Counted from the first letter of the stretch, positions 8,028 through 16,256 are shown. The stretch is 64,000 bases of DNA from Acinetobacter calcoaceticus (GCF_016508255.1 NZ_JADVKT010000001.1:186001-250000); one strand, 5' to 3'. The notes: generated by a model not told the origin, from the letters alone. Translations and numbers: made by a program.

Positions 8028-8321
8028 TTAAACAATGAGTTGGCCTAAATCCCATAAAATATTTATGGCTTCCGTCTCATCTTGTGTTTGCCCCACAATC
8101 ATTCTGTCATATGAAATTCCGCCAACCTCAATATAAATTTTTGGATGAGGAAGTTGCGGTATATAAACATTTAGCGGTTGATAAAGAGCAAGAAGGTAGC
8201 CAAATGAATCGTAAGGATAATGGTCATCTTTTAGTGTTTTCTTTATCACCATGTAAGTATTCAAAATATCTAGAATAAAACCATATTCATTTTCAGAATG
8301 AAATTTAGCGTTCACACCCAC
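8028..8321 (-). CDS. Hypothetical protein, 97 aa
   Basis: A soluble protein rich in Tyr and acidic residues, beginning MGVNAKFHSENEYGF. AGGAGGT is placed just upstream of the ATG, so translation is likely. It contains a hydrophobic mixed alpha/beta stretch (GFILDILNTYMVIKKTL) and ends in EAINILWDLGQLIV. I recognise no family. It stands alone between the BOF gene and a small lipoprotein. A plus-strand frame over the same bases is a shadow. Confidence 0.55.
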   Translation of the reverse strand: MGVNAKFHSENEYGFILDILNTYMVIKKTLKDDHYPYDSFGYLLALYQPLNVYIPQLPHPKIYIEVGGISYDRMIVGQTQDETEAINILWDLGQLIV

Positions 8322-8547
8322 CTCCTTGATTAATTAATCTTTTATAATCAAATTTAAAGGTTAAATTTCTGATCTGATAACACTTAAAGCAAATTATTTT
8401 AAACATTGAGTTATTTTTAAAATAATGTGTGTTGAATTTAAATATATTTAAAACCTAGCATATTAGTCAACATATTTTGAACAGTACAATTAAAAATAAA
8501 TATTATGAGTCATAAGTCACACTTTAAGATAAAAATAAAAAAGATAT

Positions 8548-8570
8548 AAAAAAACCCATCTTGCGATGGG
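8548..8570 (-). terminator. Terminator of the small lipoprotein gene
   Basis: On the minus strand CCCATC/GATGGG (8565-8570 with 8555-8560) is followed by seven T (8548-8554). Confidence 0.7.
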
Positions 8571-8586
8571 CTTGAGCATTTATCGA

Positions 8587-8718
8587 TTATGAATCTTTGT
8601 CCATTGAATGAGGGGTTGTCGTTTTATCTTGCTGTTTTGTATCATTTTCACCTTGGCAAGCGCTCACACTTAAAGAAATAATGGCAGCTAAACCTAAGGT
8701 AGCCATAATTTTTGTCAT
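8587..8718 (-). CDS. Small predicted lipoprotein, 43 aa
   Basis: Too short for many gene callers, but well supported. It has ATG with AGGTGAAAT in front, a lipoprotein signal peptide (MTKIMATLGLAAIISLSVSAC) with lipobox VSAC at Cys21, and then a short polar tail (QGENDTKQQDKTTTPH). A clear terminator follows. The mature part of about 23 residues would be a lipid-anchored peptide at the inner or outer membrane. Entericidin-like toxic lipoproteins have this size, but I see no sequence match to them. Confidence 0.65.
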   Translation of the reverse strand: MTKIMATLGLAAIISLSVSACQGENDTKQQDKTTTPHSMDKDS

Positions 8719-8870
8719 ATTTCACCTCATGAATTGTTCAAATAGTGAGTTAATAAATACTTTTTATTAGTTTTATGATCAGCATACGTTTCTAGGCTTT
8801 TTTGTAGATTTAACGCAAAAATGTAAAGCTCTTTAGTCTGACCTTTAAATATTAATTTTAAATTTGGTGA

Positions 8871-9740
8871 TTAAACATTGACTGAGTGTCTGAGCGTTTT
8901 GATCAGTAAATCATATAAGTGATCTACGGCTTTCGACTCTAACGATGATCTACTCCGATAAACAGCGGCTTCCATGGGTTCTAAAGGCCCAAGGCCGTGA
9001 TCAGCCCCCAAGATCGTTAAATGTTCAGGTGCACTACACTGTGTGAACACAGCAATTGCTAAACCACTTTCAACTGCGGCGATTTGACCCGCTAAACTTG
9101 AACTGTTATATACCACACGGTAACGTCGCCCTTGTAATGCTAAAGAGTGAATAGCACTCTTTTTGGCTTGGCTAGTACTTTCATAAACTGCAATTGGAAG
9201 TGGATCTTCTCGCCAGAGTTCAAACTGTGGAGAGCCTACCCATACCATTGGTTCATGAAATAAAAGTGTTCCTTGACGAGCGTTATCTCTTGAAATTAAT
9301 GCCAAGTCGATATCACCACTTTCTACCCGTGGTATCAACGAAGTAGATTGCTCACAAATCAATTCAATTTCAACACCGCCGTAACGTGGTGCAAAACGCT
9401 TAAGTACAGGTGTTAAATATTTAGCAGCATAATCATCGGGCACTCCAAGGCGTATACGCCCCTTCAGCTCATCTCCATGAAATGCCATTTGCGCTTCTGC
9501 ATGCAAGTCAAGAATACGGCGTGCATAACCTAAAAGTAGTTGTCCTTGAGAGGTTAATTCAATTTGTCGGTGAGTTCGGATTAAAAGTTGGCAATGTAGC
9601 GCTTCTTCTAGTTTTTTCAATTGCATGCTAACCGCAGATTGCGAACGATATAGTTCAGGCGCTGCGTTTGATAACGAGCCTGTATCAACCACCGTGACAA
9701 AGCACTTTAGCCAATCGATCTGTAGGTTTTTTAAATTCAT
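8871..9740 (-). CDS. LysR-family transcriptional regulator
   Basis: 289 residues. The N-terminal winged helix (residues 7-66, including SLSNAAPELYRSQSAVSMQLKKLEEALHCQLLIRT) is followed by the linker helix and the LysR effector domain from about residue 93 (LKGRIRLGVPDDYAAKYL). It would bind a T-N11-A type operator. A possible target is the divergent DMT exporter gene 230 bases away. The effector is unknown. Confidence 0.88.
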   Translation of the reverse strand: MNLKNLQIDWLKCFVTVVDTGSLSNAAPELYRSQSAVSMQLKKLEEALHCQLLIRTHRQIELTSQGQLLLGYARRILDLHAEAQMAFHGDELKGRIRLGVPDDYAAKYLTPVLKRFAPRYGGVEIELICEQSTSLIPRVESGDIDLALISRDNARQGTLLFHEPMVWVGSPQFELWREDPLPIAVYESTSQAKKSAIHSLALQGRRYRVVYNSSSLAGQIAAVESGLAIAVFTQCSAPEHLTILGADHGLGPLEPMEAAVYRSRSSLESKAVDHLYDLLIKTLRHSVNV

Positions 9741-9969
9741 GACATTTTATCTATTCGATTTTCAAATAGTATATAAAAGAATTATGCGCTTTTCTTTATC
9801 CATTCTCTCTCCCATACTAAAACCAGAAGAAGTTAAAACAATTCATTTTTCTGAAAGAAATTAGCCATGAATTGATTCATGACTGAACAACACGTTAATA
9901 GCTGCACTTACTAACAATTAATTTCATCACTTCGTATTTCTTAGGTATAACGCACTAAGAGGAGGTTTT

Positions 9970-10824
9970 ATGCGCCTAAATAAACAGATGCTTGCATCAC
10001 AAAGTGCGACATCCGCTTTTGTTTTGCTCTGGGGTAGTGCCGCGATTTTTACTCGATGGGGACTGGATAATGCCTCGCCCATAGCATTATTAATTCTGCG
10101 CTTTTCTACTGCTTTAATTGTTCTGTTTATATTGGCTATTTTTAGAAAAAGACTTTTACCCAAACATGGAACTCGAAAACAAGTTCTGCTTACAGGGTTA
10201 CTCATTATTGCAGGTTATTCAATTTGCTATTTTAAAGCGATGGCCCATGGAGTCACTCCCGGCTTAATGGCAACAATTATGGGAATACAACCCATTTTAA
10301 CGCTTTGCCTTCTAGAAAAGAATTTACAAAAAGAAAGGCTAGTCGGGTTATTCATTGCTTTAGCTGGGCTCATCCTTTTAGTCTGGAAAAGTCTAACAAT
10401 GTCCTTTATTGCTCCAATCGGTATGTTTTTTGCCTTAACCGCCCTCATTTGTATAACCTTTGGGGCCATAATGCAAAAGAACATTCAACAAGCCCCTACA
10501 GATGTCTTACCGCTACAATATGTAATCAGCCTTGTCGTCTGCTTATTTATAGTTCCCTTTGAACATTTTGAAATAACGTGGAATTCACAACTGATTATTT
10601 CTGTCTTATTTCTTGGAATTTTAATTTCTGTAGTTGCTCAGCTTTTACTTTATCGACTTTTAAGTCAGGGCAATATTGTAAATGTGACAAGCTTGTTCTA
10701 TTTAGTTCCTATTGTTACTGCACTTTTAGACTTTTTCATTTTAAAAAATAAGTTGCCCTTGGCAGGCTTAATAGGAATGATGGCAATTTTACTGGGCTTA
10801 CTTCTCGTATTCAAAAAGAAATAA
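9970..10824 (+). CDS. EamA/DMT superfamily transporter
   Basis: 284 residues with ten predicted membrane segments arranged as two five-helix EamA repeats. It begins with the typical LLWGSAAIFTRWGLDNASPIALLILRF block and a second repeat starts near residue 150. These proteins export small metabolites such as amino acids or take part in their exchange; the substrate cannot be read. AGGAGG lies seven bases before the ATG. It is divergent from the LysR gene, which may control it. A perfect palindromic terminator follows. Confidence 0.85.
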   Translation: MRLNKQMLASQSATSAFVLLWGSAAIFTRWGLDNASPIALLILRFSTALIVLFILAIFRKRLLPKHGTRKQVLLTGLLIIAGYSICYFKAMAHGVTPGLMATIMGIQPILTLCLLEKNLQKERLVGLFIALAGLILLVWKSLTMSFIAPIGMFFALTALICITFGAIMQKNIQQAPTDVLPLQYVISLVVCLFIVPFEHFEITWNSQLIISVLFLGILISVVAQLLLYRLLSQGNIVNVTSLFYLVPIVTALLDFFILKNKLPLAGLIGMMAILLGLLLVFKKK

Positions 10825-10841
10825 TTGTTAAAATTTTGGCT

Positions 10842-10867
10842 ATAAAACCCTCAATTGAGGGTTTTAT
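10842..10867. terminator. Bidirectional terminator, perfect 26-bp palindrome
   Basis: ATAAAACCCTCAA and TTGAGGGTTTTAT are adjacent perfect complements between two convergent genes, with T-rich ends on both strands. Confidence 0.8.
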
Positions 10868-10881
10868 TTTTAAGTAAAAAC

Positions 10882-11145
10882 TTAGCCCATTTTTTTCCAG
10901 TCACTACCAATTTGAGCTAGTGCGGGTAATTCATCACTATTAAAAACATTAAAATTTCGGTCAATAGCAAATCGATAGATGGGCATAGAATCAGCTTCAG
11001 TTTTCTTAAAGAAACTGAAGCTTTCAGGTGGGTGGTAATTACTAGCTTCTGTAGATTTTGTTACTGTTCCTGACGGTATATGAATATAACTTTCACACTC
11101 TACTTCAACATTCTTTCCTTCAAGATCTTGATATGAAAATTTCAT
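10882..11145 (-). CDS. Hypothetical protein, 87 aa
   Basis: A small soluble protein starting MKFSYQDLEGKNVEVECES, with likely beta strands and no signal peptide. AGGACTGAAAC precedes the ATG. I recognise no domain. It is convergent with the DMT gene, sharing the terminator at 10842-10867. Confidence 0.55.
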   Translation of the reverse strand: MKFSYQDLEGKNVEVECESYIHIPSGTVTKSTEASNYHPPESFSFFKKTEADSMPIYRFAIDRNFNVFNSDELPALAQIGSDWKKMG

Positions 11146-11299
11146 GTTTCAGTCCTTTTAAATTTTTATGATTGAGAAAAACTTAACATGCTATTTGATT
11201 AGATGATGGAGGCTTTTTTCAACTAATTGTTTAAGTGTGTATATTTAGTTAAAAACTCATCCTTGTAATATATCTTTATAAACCTGTCTCATATCTAGT

Positions 11300-11542
11300 C
11301 TAAAGAGGGTCTTTGATGCTGACTAAAACAGCATTACTCGGAATAGTTTTAAGTATTTTCTTTTGCTGTTTCAGCCATTCTTTATAAAATTTTTTATCCG
11401 ATTGTTCCGAAAAACTGTCTTTCTGTTTGTTACAGCAAATAACACCCATATTTTCAGATTGTACACATGGCCAATTGTTTAATTGGGGGGTCAAAACAGC
11501 ATTACTCATTAATGAAAGTTCTTCTAATCTAATCAAATTCAT
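11300..11542 (-). CDS. Hypothetical ORF, 80 aa
   Basis: An open frame starting MNLIRLEELSLMSNAVL with GGAAGTAGAG upstream, so translation is possible. It contains three cysteines (two adjacent, in VICCNKQ) and a charged helix (KKFYKEWLKQQKKILK). No family recognised. An internal ATG at codon 12 (SNAVL follows) is an alternative start. It may be a lineage-specific small gene or spurious. Confidence 0.4.
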   Translation of the reverse strand: MNLIRLEELSLMSNAVLTPQLNNWPCVQSENMGVICCNKQKDSFSEQSDKKFYKEWLKQQKKILKTIPSNAVLVSIKDPL

Positions 11543-11827
11543 CTCTACTTCCTTGCCGAACGCTAATAACTTGATTCATTGATATATTTATTTGAACTTT
11601 TTTCTTAAAGATTTTCTAAATGGCTACCCCTCTCTTTTCTAAGACAATCCAATCATGAGCCTACAAACAAATACCATACCCTCAAAAATGCAAAGTGCAA
11701 ATTTTGTATATTGATTTATCAAAGATGTAACTTGCTATAGGGATAAATACATTAAGTCTCAATAGAATGAGGAAGATATTTAGAATGTTTTCTTCTTTGT
11801 TGCTTCAATTTCAGATATACTGAACTT

Positions 11828-11906
11828 AGTATGAGATGAGCCTTATATAGTTCATTGCTAGATCAATGAACGACTAAGCCCTTCGCTTTCGAGCAAGGGC
11901 TTTTTT
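11828..11906 (+). ncRNA. Candidate small RNA, unit 1 of a tandem pair
   Basis: A TATACT box at 11816-11821 is followed, after a short single-stranded lead, by a perfect 8-bp hairpin (GTTCATTG 11850-11857 with CAATGAAC 11864-11871). A terminator comes next (AAGCCCTT 11876-11883 with AAGGGCTT 11895-11902, then T6 to 11906). There is no ORF, and the next upstream plus-strand gene is about 1 kb away, so the terminator has no other owner. The 5' end is approximate. Confidence 0.6.
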
Positions 11907-11989
11907 ATGCCTATAATTTAAGAAAACTTAGGCTTAGATGAGTTGTTTAGTCGACCATTGGTTTGCCTTTATAGAGCAGGTCTGTTAGA

Positions 11990-12057
11990 TTGGTCTTGTT
12001 CATTGACTCCTATTGTCGATGAATACTGAAGCCTGATTCGTAGCATCAGGCTTTTTT
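11990..12057 (+). ncRNA. Candidate small RNA, unit 2 of a tandem pair
   Basis: It repeats the plan of unit 1: a TTCATTGAC hairpin (11999-12007 with 12015-12023, one G-U pair), then a 9-bp terminator (AAGCCTGAT 12029-12037 with 12045-12053) and T7. Both units are followed by a near-identical TTTTTTAYGCCTAWAATTT tail, which suggests duplication. A TTGCCT-N16-TTAGAT promoter-like pair lies just upstream. The 5' end is approximate. Confidence 0.55.
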
Positions 12058-12080
12058 ACGCCTAAAATTTGATAATTGTA

Positions 12081-12395
12081 CTATCTTATTTTTAACCAAG
12101 AGCCAACTTCTTTTAGCACATCAACTAAACCGTTTAATTTCTTACCATCTTCAGTCAATGAGTACTCAACTTTAACAGGAACTTCTGCAAAAACTTCTCT
12201 GTTAATAAACCCTTCTTCTTCAAGAAACCGTAATTCTAAAGTTAACATTCTTTGAGAAATATTAGGTATTGCTCGTCTTAGCTCATTAAAACGCATCGGT
12301 CTTTCAATGAGAAATGAAATAATTAACATTCTCCAGCGACCACCTAATACTGTCATTGCCTCTTCTACGGAACAGCCAGAAATATTATCTTTCAT
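12081..12395 (-). CDS. HxlR-family transcriptional regulator
   Basis: 104 residues, a single winged-helix domain typical of HxlR proteins: CSVEEAMTVLGGRWRMLIISFLI, then RFNELRRAIPNISQRMLTLELRFLEEEGFI and the wing VEYSLTEDGKKL. Cys8, near the N-terminus, sits where several redox- or electrophile-sensing HxlR proteins carry their reactive Cys, so thiol sensing is possible (inference). It is divergent from the AhpD-like gene with operator-like dyads between them, so it probably represses that gene. Confidence 0.88.
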   Translation of the reverse strand: MKDNISGCSVEEAMTVLGGRWRMLIISFLIERPMRFNELRRAIPNISQRMLTLELRFLEEEGFINREVFAEVPVKVEYSLTEDGKKLNGLVDVLKEVGSWLKIR

Positions 12396-12455
12396 TGTCT
12401 AATTAGGTATAAAAAATATATCTATATAACAAAATAGTGCCTAATTTACAATCTA

Positions 12456-12467
12456 TACCTAGTGGTA
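12456..12467. promoter_or_regulatory. Operator-like dyad between HxlR and AhpD-like genes
   Basis: TACC-TAGT-GGTA is a perfect dyad. Related half sites, TTAGGTATA near 12404 and GTGCCTAAT near 12437, also occur in this 110-bp intergenic region. HxlR proteins commonly bind short dyads of this kind. Confidence 0.45.
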
Positions 12468-12505
12468 AATAATAGTTTTTCATCACGAAAAGACTGGTCT
12501 ACATT

Positions 12506-12922
12506 ATGGAATATAAAGAAGTTGCTAAAAAAACGATTAATCATTTGTACTCAGCACATGCATCTATTCGTACCTCAGGCATCGACCCTCAAATAGTTGC
12601 CTTAGCTGAATTATATGTGTCACAAATCAACGGCTGTGCCTACTGCTGCGCCTTTCATGCTCAGGAATTAAGAGATATGGGAGTGAGCCAAGAAGTCATT
12701 GATAAAATTCCGGGCTATAAACATTCGAATGTCTTTTCGACGAAGCAACAACTTGTTCTTGAACTTGCAGAAGCAGTCACTTTTCTATCTGAAAAAATTG
12801 AAACTGTAAAAGCTCAATTGGCACAGCATTTTAGTGAAAGAGAGATTGTAGAGTTAACGACCAGCATTTCACTCATGGGAGCATTAAACAGGCTCAGAAT
12901 CACTTTAGGTGATAAAAGTTAG
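12506..12922 (+). CDS. AhpD-like / carboxymuconolactone decarboxylase-family protein
   Basis: 138 residues, all alpha. It carries the peroxidatic CxxC-xxx-H signature of AhpD-like proteins (GCAYCCAFHAQELRDMG, around residues 45-60), so a thiol-based peroxidase or reductase role is likely rather than the decarboxylase activity the family name suggests. It is divergently paired with an HxlR regulator, a common redox-stress arrangement. A terminator follows at 12941-12970. Confidence 0.82.
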   Translation: MEYKEVAKKTINHLYSAHASIRTSGIDPQIVALAELYVSQINGCAYCCAFHAQELRDMGVSQEVIDKIPGYKHSNVFSTKQQLVLELAEAVTFLSEKIETVKAQLAQHFSEREIVELTTSISLMGALNRLRITLGDKS

Positions 12923-12940
12923 TCCATTTAATTTCAATAT

Positions 12941-12970
12941 GAAAAAGCCCTGACCATTGGAGGCTTTTTC
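12941..12970. terminator. Terminator after AhpD-like gene
   Basis: GAAAAAGCC (12941-12949) pairs with GGCTTTTTC (12962-12970), a 9-bp stem usable from either side. Confidence 0.75.
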
Positions 12971-13009
12971 ATGACTTTTTCAGAAAAAACTTACTAGAGA
13001 ATTGAATAA

Positions 13010-13585
13010 CTACTTTGATGATAAAAAGATTTTCTTTTCCATTGCACGGCGATTAACAAGCCCCTGCAAACGCTTACCTCCTGCATTTACCCATACATCA
13101 AACTGGTTTGCAGCCTCTTGGTAATCACCTAAATTTAACTTTTTGAGTAAGGTCGAGTTTTTAAAAGCGCCTACCCCAATGTTATAAGCTAAAGAGACTA
13201 ATGCATCGAATTGATTCTGTTTTAAAGGCACTTTTACGGCACTATTTACTGCGCGCTCAAATATCTTTAAATCATACTGCATATAAGCTTTAGCCTGTTC
13301 AAGTGTGCATCGGTCTCCTTCACTTACACGCTGGCCATTAGGATATCGCGTTGTGCCATATCCAATAGTCCATACGCCATTACCATCATCATAAGCACTG
13401 AGTTTCAAGCCTTCAAAATTACAGATTTGGTTTACACCCTCCACACTAAGAGACATCTCACCAACAGCGATACCCACTAATTCATCGCCATGATCAGTTG
13501 CCGTAGCAATGAAGCTATCTGTGGCATCATTTGGCCGAGACTTAACAGTAAAAATCTTACGGAGATAATCCAATATTTTTTGCAT
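13010..13585 (-). CDS. GH24 phage-type lysozyme (endolysin-like muramidase)
   Basis: 191 residues. The lysozyme core begins near residue 50 and shows the T4-type catalytic triad spacing: Glu58 (CNFEGLKL), Asp67 and Thr73 (VWTIGYGTT). Later blocks NQFDALVSLAYNIGVGAF and VNRRAMEKKIFL are also typical. It would cleave the glycan strands of peptidoglycan. The N-terminal 45 residues are an extra segment with no clear signal peptide or SAR helix. No holin, spanin or other phage gene is nearby, so this is an isolated or domesticated lysozyme gene. Confidence 0.85.
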   Translation of the reverse strand: MQKILDYLRKIFTVKSRPNDATDSFIATATDHGDELVGIAVGEMSLSVEGVNQICNFEGLKLSAYDDGNGVWTIGYGTTRYPNGQRVSEGDRCTLEQAKAYMQYDLKIFERAVNSAVKVPLKQNQFDALVSLAYNIGVGAFKNSTLLKKLNLGDYQEAANQFDVWVNAGGKRLQGLVNRRAMEKKIFLSSK

Positions 13586-13601
13586 TTAATGCCCTGTCAT
13601 C

Positions 13602-14111
13602 TTACTTTTTCTCTGTCACCCAAAGCGTAATATATCCTTGAACTACAGGCTGTCCATCTGCTCTATAGGCATCAATTTTTACTTGCATATCCCCAACTTT
13701 CCACGCTTCATCAATTGTTGCCACTAATTTAATATCAGAATCTGCCTTAGCTACATAATTTACGTTCATGCCTTTGGGTAACCATCTTAAATGTTGAGGC
13801 ACAGATGCTTCGGCTAACACACCCATAACAAACTCCAATCCATTACATATAGCAATAACGTGTACCGTCCCGATATGATTTTCGATTGATTTATTTTTTT
13901 TGATTGAGGCTTCACACACGTTCAAATCTAATTTTTGGATAATTGGATTTACAGTCTGAAAATATGGAGCAATTCGACTAACAATTTTTGATAACAGCGT
14001 TAATCCGCCTGGTACGGTTTTCAAAGTCCTAAACGCGAGCAGAACATCATTGACTGGTGGAACTGCTTTGTTTTTGATTTTATTGGTCAATGTAGAAATA
14101 TAATTACTCAT
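13602..14111 (-). CDS. DUF4442 hotdog-fold protein (thioesterase-like)
   Basis: 169 residues resembling DUF4442 proteins, which adopt the hotdog fold of acyl-CoA thioesterases. The central helix region is HIGTVHVIAICNGLEFVMGVLAE, followed by strands WLPKGMNVNYVAKADSDIKLVATI and VVQGYITLWV. The canonical catalytic Asp/Glu position cannot be assigned with confidence. It lies 16 bases upstream of the lysozyme gene in the same direction, so the two may be co-transcribed, though no functional link is obvious. Confidence 0.7.
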   Translation of the reverse strand: MSNYISTLTNKIKNKAVPPVNDVLLAFRTLKTVPGGLTLLSKIVSRIAPYFQTVNPIIQKLDLNVCEASIKKNKSIENHIGTVHVIAICNGLEFVMGVLAEASVPQHLRWLPKGMNVNYVAKADSDIKLVATIDEAWKVGDMQVKIDAYRADGQPVVQGYITLWVTEKK

Positions 14112-14273
14112 AGTTTTTCTTCAATTCGAGAATGAATCATTCAATGAATATATATGTACTCACCTCAACACTCATTGCTTAGTTCTTAATTTTTTGAGTC
14201 ATTAATGATAATGACTGAATAAGCTCGGGCGTATCGTACCGTTTAGATAAAAGAGTCAAAAAATATTAAAAAT

Positions 14274-14292
14274 GCCCAATATTGAATTGGGC
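14274..14292 (-). terminator. Terminator of the acidic ORF
   Basis: GCCCAAT/ATTGGGC stem (14274-14280 with 14286-14292); on the minus strand it is followed by ATTTTTAATA. Confidence 0.55.
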
Positions 14293-14298
14293 TTTGAA

Positions 14299-14499
14299 TT
14301 ATTCTTCAATTTCGATGGGATCCCCATCTTCAGGGCGAATGTGTCGCTCACCATCATCTGCGGGATCTACACTTGAGCCATCTTTTGTAATGCTGTTATA
14401 TAACTCATCTTCTTTTTTATCATCGATGAATTCTTCATCAGCAAAATCGAGAGGCTCTTCATCATCGTCAAAATTTAAGGGTTTTTCTTCATCTATCAT
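14299..14499 (-). CDS. Very acidic small hypothetical protein, about 66 aa
   Basis: Nearly half of the residues are Asp or Glu (for example NFDDDEEPLDFADEEFIDDKK), with few hydrophobics, so it is probably disordered. I prefer the ATG at 14499, which has AAAGGA nine bases upstream, over the ATG at 14508, which abuts the purine run. Function unknown. Its composition would suit a cation-binding, DNA-mimic or chaperone-like small protein, but no residue pattern decides. A terminator follows. Confidence 0.5.
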   Translation of the reverse strand: MIDEEKPLNFDDDEEPLDFADEEFIDDKKEDELYNSITKDGSSVDPADDGERHIRPEDGDPIEIEE

Positions 14500-14606
14500 G
14501 AGATTCATCCTTTACTTAACTTGTGTCCTTCCATGCTTAAATAATTAACGGATACATTCAACACCAAACAATCATCATTTGTGTAACTGCACTTTGAGAT
14601 ACAGGG

Positions 14607-14876
14607 TTATTTTTTATTATTTTCAAGATGATTCAAAATACTACTAATTTTTAAAAGTAAGTACCCAAACAGTAGCCCATTAAATATAATGAAAAGCCCC
14701 TTTGTAATCACTTCCTTAGACCACACCTGAATAATGTCTAAATTATCATTTCTTGTTTCGACTTGCCCATACGACAAAATAAAGGTTAGTCCTAAAACAA
14801 TGCCGAAAAAAATTACACACCATGCGACAACAGATGTAACCTTACTTTCATTATGAGATTTCTTTAATACACTCAT
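14607..14876 (-). CDS. Two-helix membrane protein, hypothetical
   Basis: 89 residues with two hydrophobic segments (residues 16-36, VVAWCVIFFGIVLGLTFILSY, and about 60-76) separated by a polar loop of about 22 residues. Both termini are basic, so N-in/C-in topology is likely. No family recognised. The ATG is preceded by GACCTCAC, a poor ribosome site. Confidence 0.5.
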   Translation of the reverse strand: MSVLKKSHNESKVTSVVAWCVIFFGIVLGLTFILSYGQVETRNDNLDIIQVWSKEVITKGLFIIFNGLLFGYLLLKISSILNHLENNKK

Positions 14877-15149
14877 GTGAGGTCTTTATATATTTAAGGA
14901 TTCACACATTTTTTATAATAATTTAATAATCTTTTAAAGTTTTGTTTATGTTACGTTTTGATAGCAATGTAACTAATTTTTTATATTTTGTTTACCTATA
15001 AATAAACTGTCTTATTTGCTCTATAGAATCAAATGCTGCATTTTCTTGTGATGCGCAACCATACCTTCTCAATACTTCATATAACTAGAGGGAAAATTTA
15101 ATATGCCTTAACAATTTTAAATTCCCCCTCATATTTAAGAAGAGATCAT

Positions 15150-15524
15150 TTATTTCGGCTGAAATTTCATATTGAATCTTCTTGCTTGCTTTCTTACTTC
15201 TGGGTCCGAAGGCAAAGCAAATGGGCTTGCACGCCAGATCGCTTTTTCAATACTTGTTTTAAATTTTTGTTCTTCTTTATCTAAAAAGATGATTTGCTCA
15301 ATTTCGCCAGTGTCAGTTAAGAATACTTTAACACTTGCACTCATCCCTGAAGAAGACTTTGGAATAACCCATATTTTATAAATCTTATTTTGATATTGTT
15401 TTTTATATTTTTCAGCCTCTGCAACAATTTTATTATCAGACACTTGAACAGAAGTAACTTGTTTGTGACCAGTCGTACACCCAACTAATAAAAATAAAGA
15501 AGCAATAATTGTGAAATTTTTCAT
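15150..15524 (-). CDS. Lipoprotein with TolA/TonB C-terminal-like domain
   Basis: 124 residues. The signal peptide ends in lipobox LVGC (Cys16). From about residue 38 the protein matches the C-terminal domain of TolA: YKKQYQNKIYKIWVIP, then SVKVFLTDTGEIEQIIFLD, then IEKAIWRASPFALPSDPEVRKQARRFNMKFQP. It lacks the membrane helix and long coil of TolA, so it is a free-standing, lipid-anchored version of the domain. A role in envelope integrity or in binding Tol-Pal partners is inferred. Confidence 0.72.
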   Translation of the reverse strand: MKNFTIIASLFLLVGCTTGHKQVTSVQVSDNKIVAEAEKYKKQYQNKIYKIWVIPKSSSGMSASVKVFLTDTGEIEQIIFLDKEEQKFKTSIEKAIWRASPFALPSDPEVRKQARRFNMKFQPK

Positions 15525-15616
15525 TTAAAATACCTTTTTCAATAATTTAAATTTAACAGTTTAAAATTTAAAAAACCACCCGAAGGTCGTATTAATCATT
15601 GATTATCTTTAGTCAG

Positions 15617-15653
15617 CAAAGGTGGTAAGCTTTCGTTATTCCACCTTTGTTTT
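15617..15653. terminator. Hairpin, possible terminator
   Basis: CAAAGGTGG (15617-15625) and CCACCTTTG (15641-15649) form a perfect 9-bp stem followed by TTTT on the plus strand. It lies downstream of the minus-strand lipoprotein gene at 15674-15898. Confidence 0.45.
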
Positions 15654-15673
15654 AATTAATACTTTATTTTTCT

Positions 15674-15898
15674 TTAAAAAGGCACTTCATAGCGAAAATT
15701 CATATTCGAATTTTCTGGCATATTATAGACATCTTGATTGGTAATAATTCCGTGTTCGGGTGTTTTAAAACTATTAAATGCTTTATTCACTGGTGCAATT
15801 GGAGCTTTATTTAAATAATTTTCTTGAGAATTATATGTAGATGAGGCACAACCAATCAGCCCAAAACCCAATAAAGATATAACTAAAAATGTCTTCAT
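15674..15898 (-). CDS. Small lipoprotein, hypothetical, 74 aa
   Basis: The signal peptide MKTFLVISLLGFGLIGC has lipobox LIGC with Cys17. The mature part of about 57 residues is polar and likely unstructured (SSTYNSQENYLNKAP... ending NMNFRYEVPF). No family recognised. It is separated from the TolA-like lipoprotein gene by a hairpin, so probably independent. Confidence 0.65.
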   Translation of the reverse strand: MKTFLVISLLGFGLIGCASSTYNSQENYLNKAPIAPVNKAFNSFKTPEHGIITNQDVYNMPENSNMNFRYEVPF

Positions 15899-16256
15899 AA
15901 ATTTCGCCCACTGTTATAAAAACCACACAATTTAACAAATTGGAAAGCTCTTGTCACACCGCAACTATTTAGAAATACTTAATAATAAATTTTAGATAAA
16001 ACATTTTAAAATAAGAATTTGTTACGGAACAAATATTAAAATTAGATAATGGAAAAATACTCTGAAATTGAAAGTTTTAGATCTCATTTTAAATAAAGTT
16101 TTCTGTGCAGAGCTTTCAATAGAACTTTGCGTAAACCCACCCATGCACTTTGTTATTGACCTGATGATCAAACAGTCTAAAAATTAGCCCCCAAAAAATT
16201 CAACTTTAATGTTACAATACAGTGATTTACTCAATTTCAATTGGACTTCAAAAGAA
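15899..16256. other. Gene-free stretch of 358 bp
   Basis: AT-rich divergent intergenic region between a lipoprotein gene and a secreted protein gene. I find no RNA gene, strong promoter match or repeat in it; it presumably carries both promoters. Confidence 0.4.

Noticed and set aside
8084..8278. 64-codon plus-strand frame
   Set aside because: Antisense to the hypothetical gene at 8028-8321, which has an AGGAGGT ribosome site.
9927..10205. 92-codon minus-strand frame over the DMT transporter start
   Set aside because: Antisense to a convincing transporter gene with a strong ribosome site.
13010..13585. Prophage region
   Set aside because: Only a lysozyme gene is present; there are no structural, integrase or holin genes and no att-like repeats.
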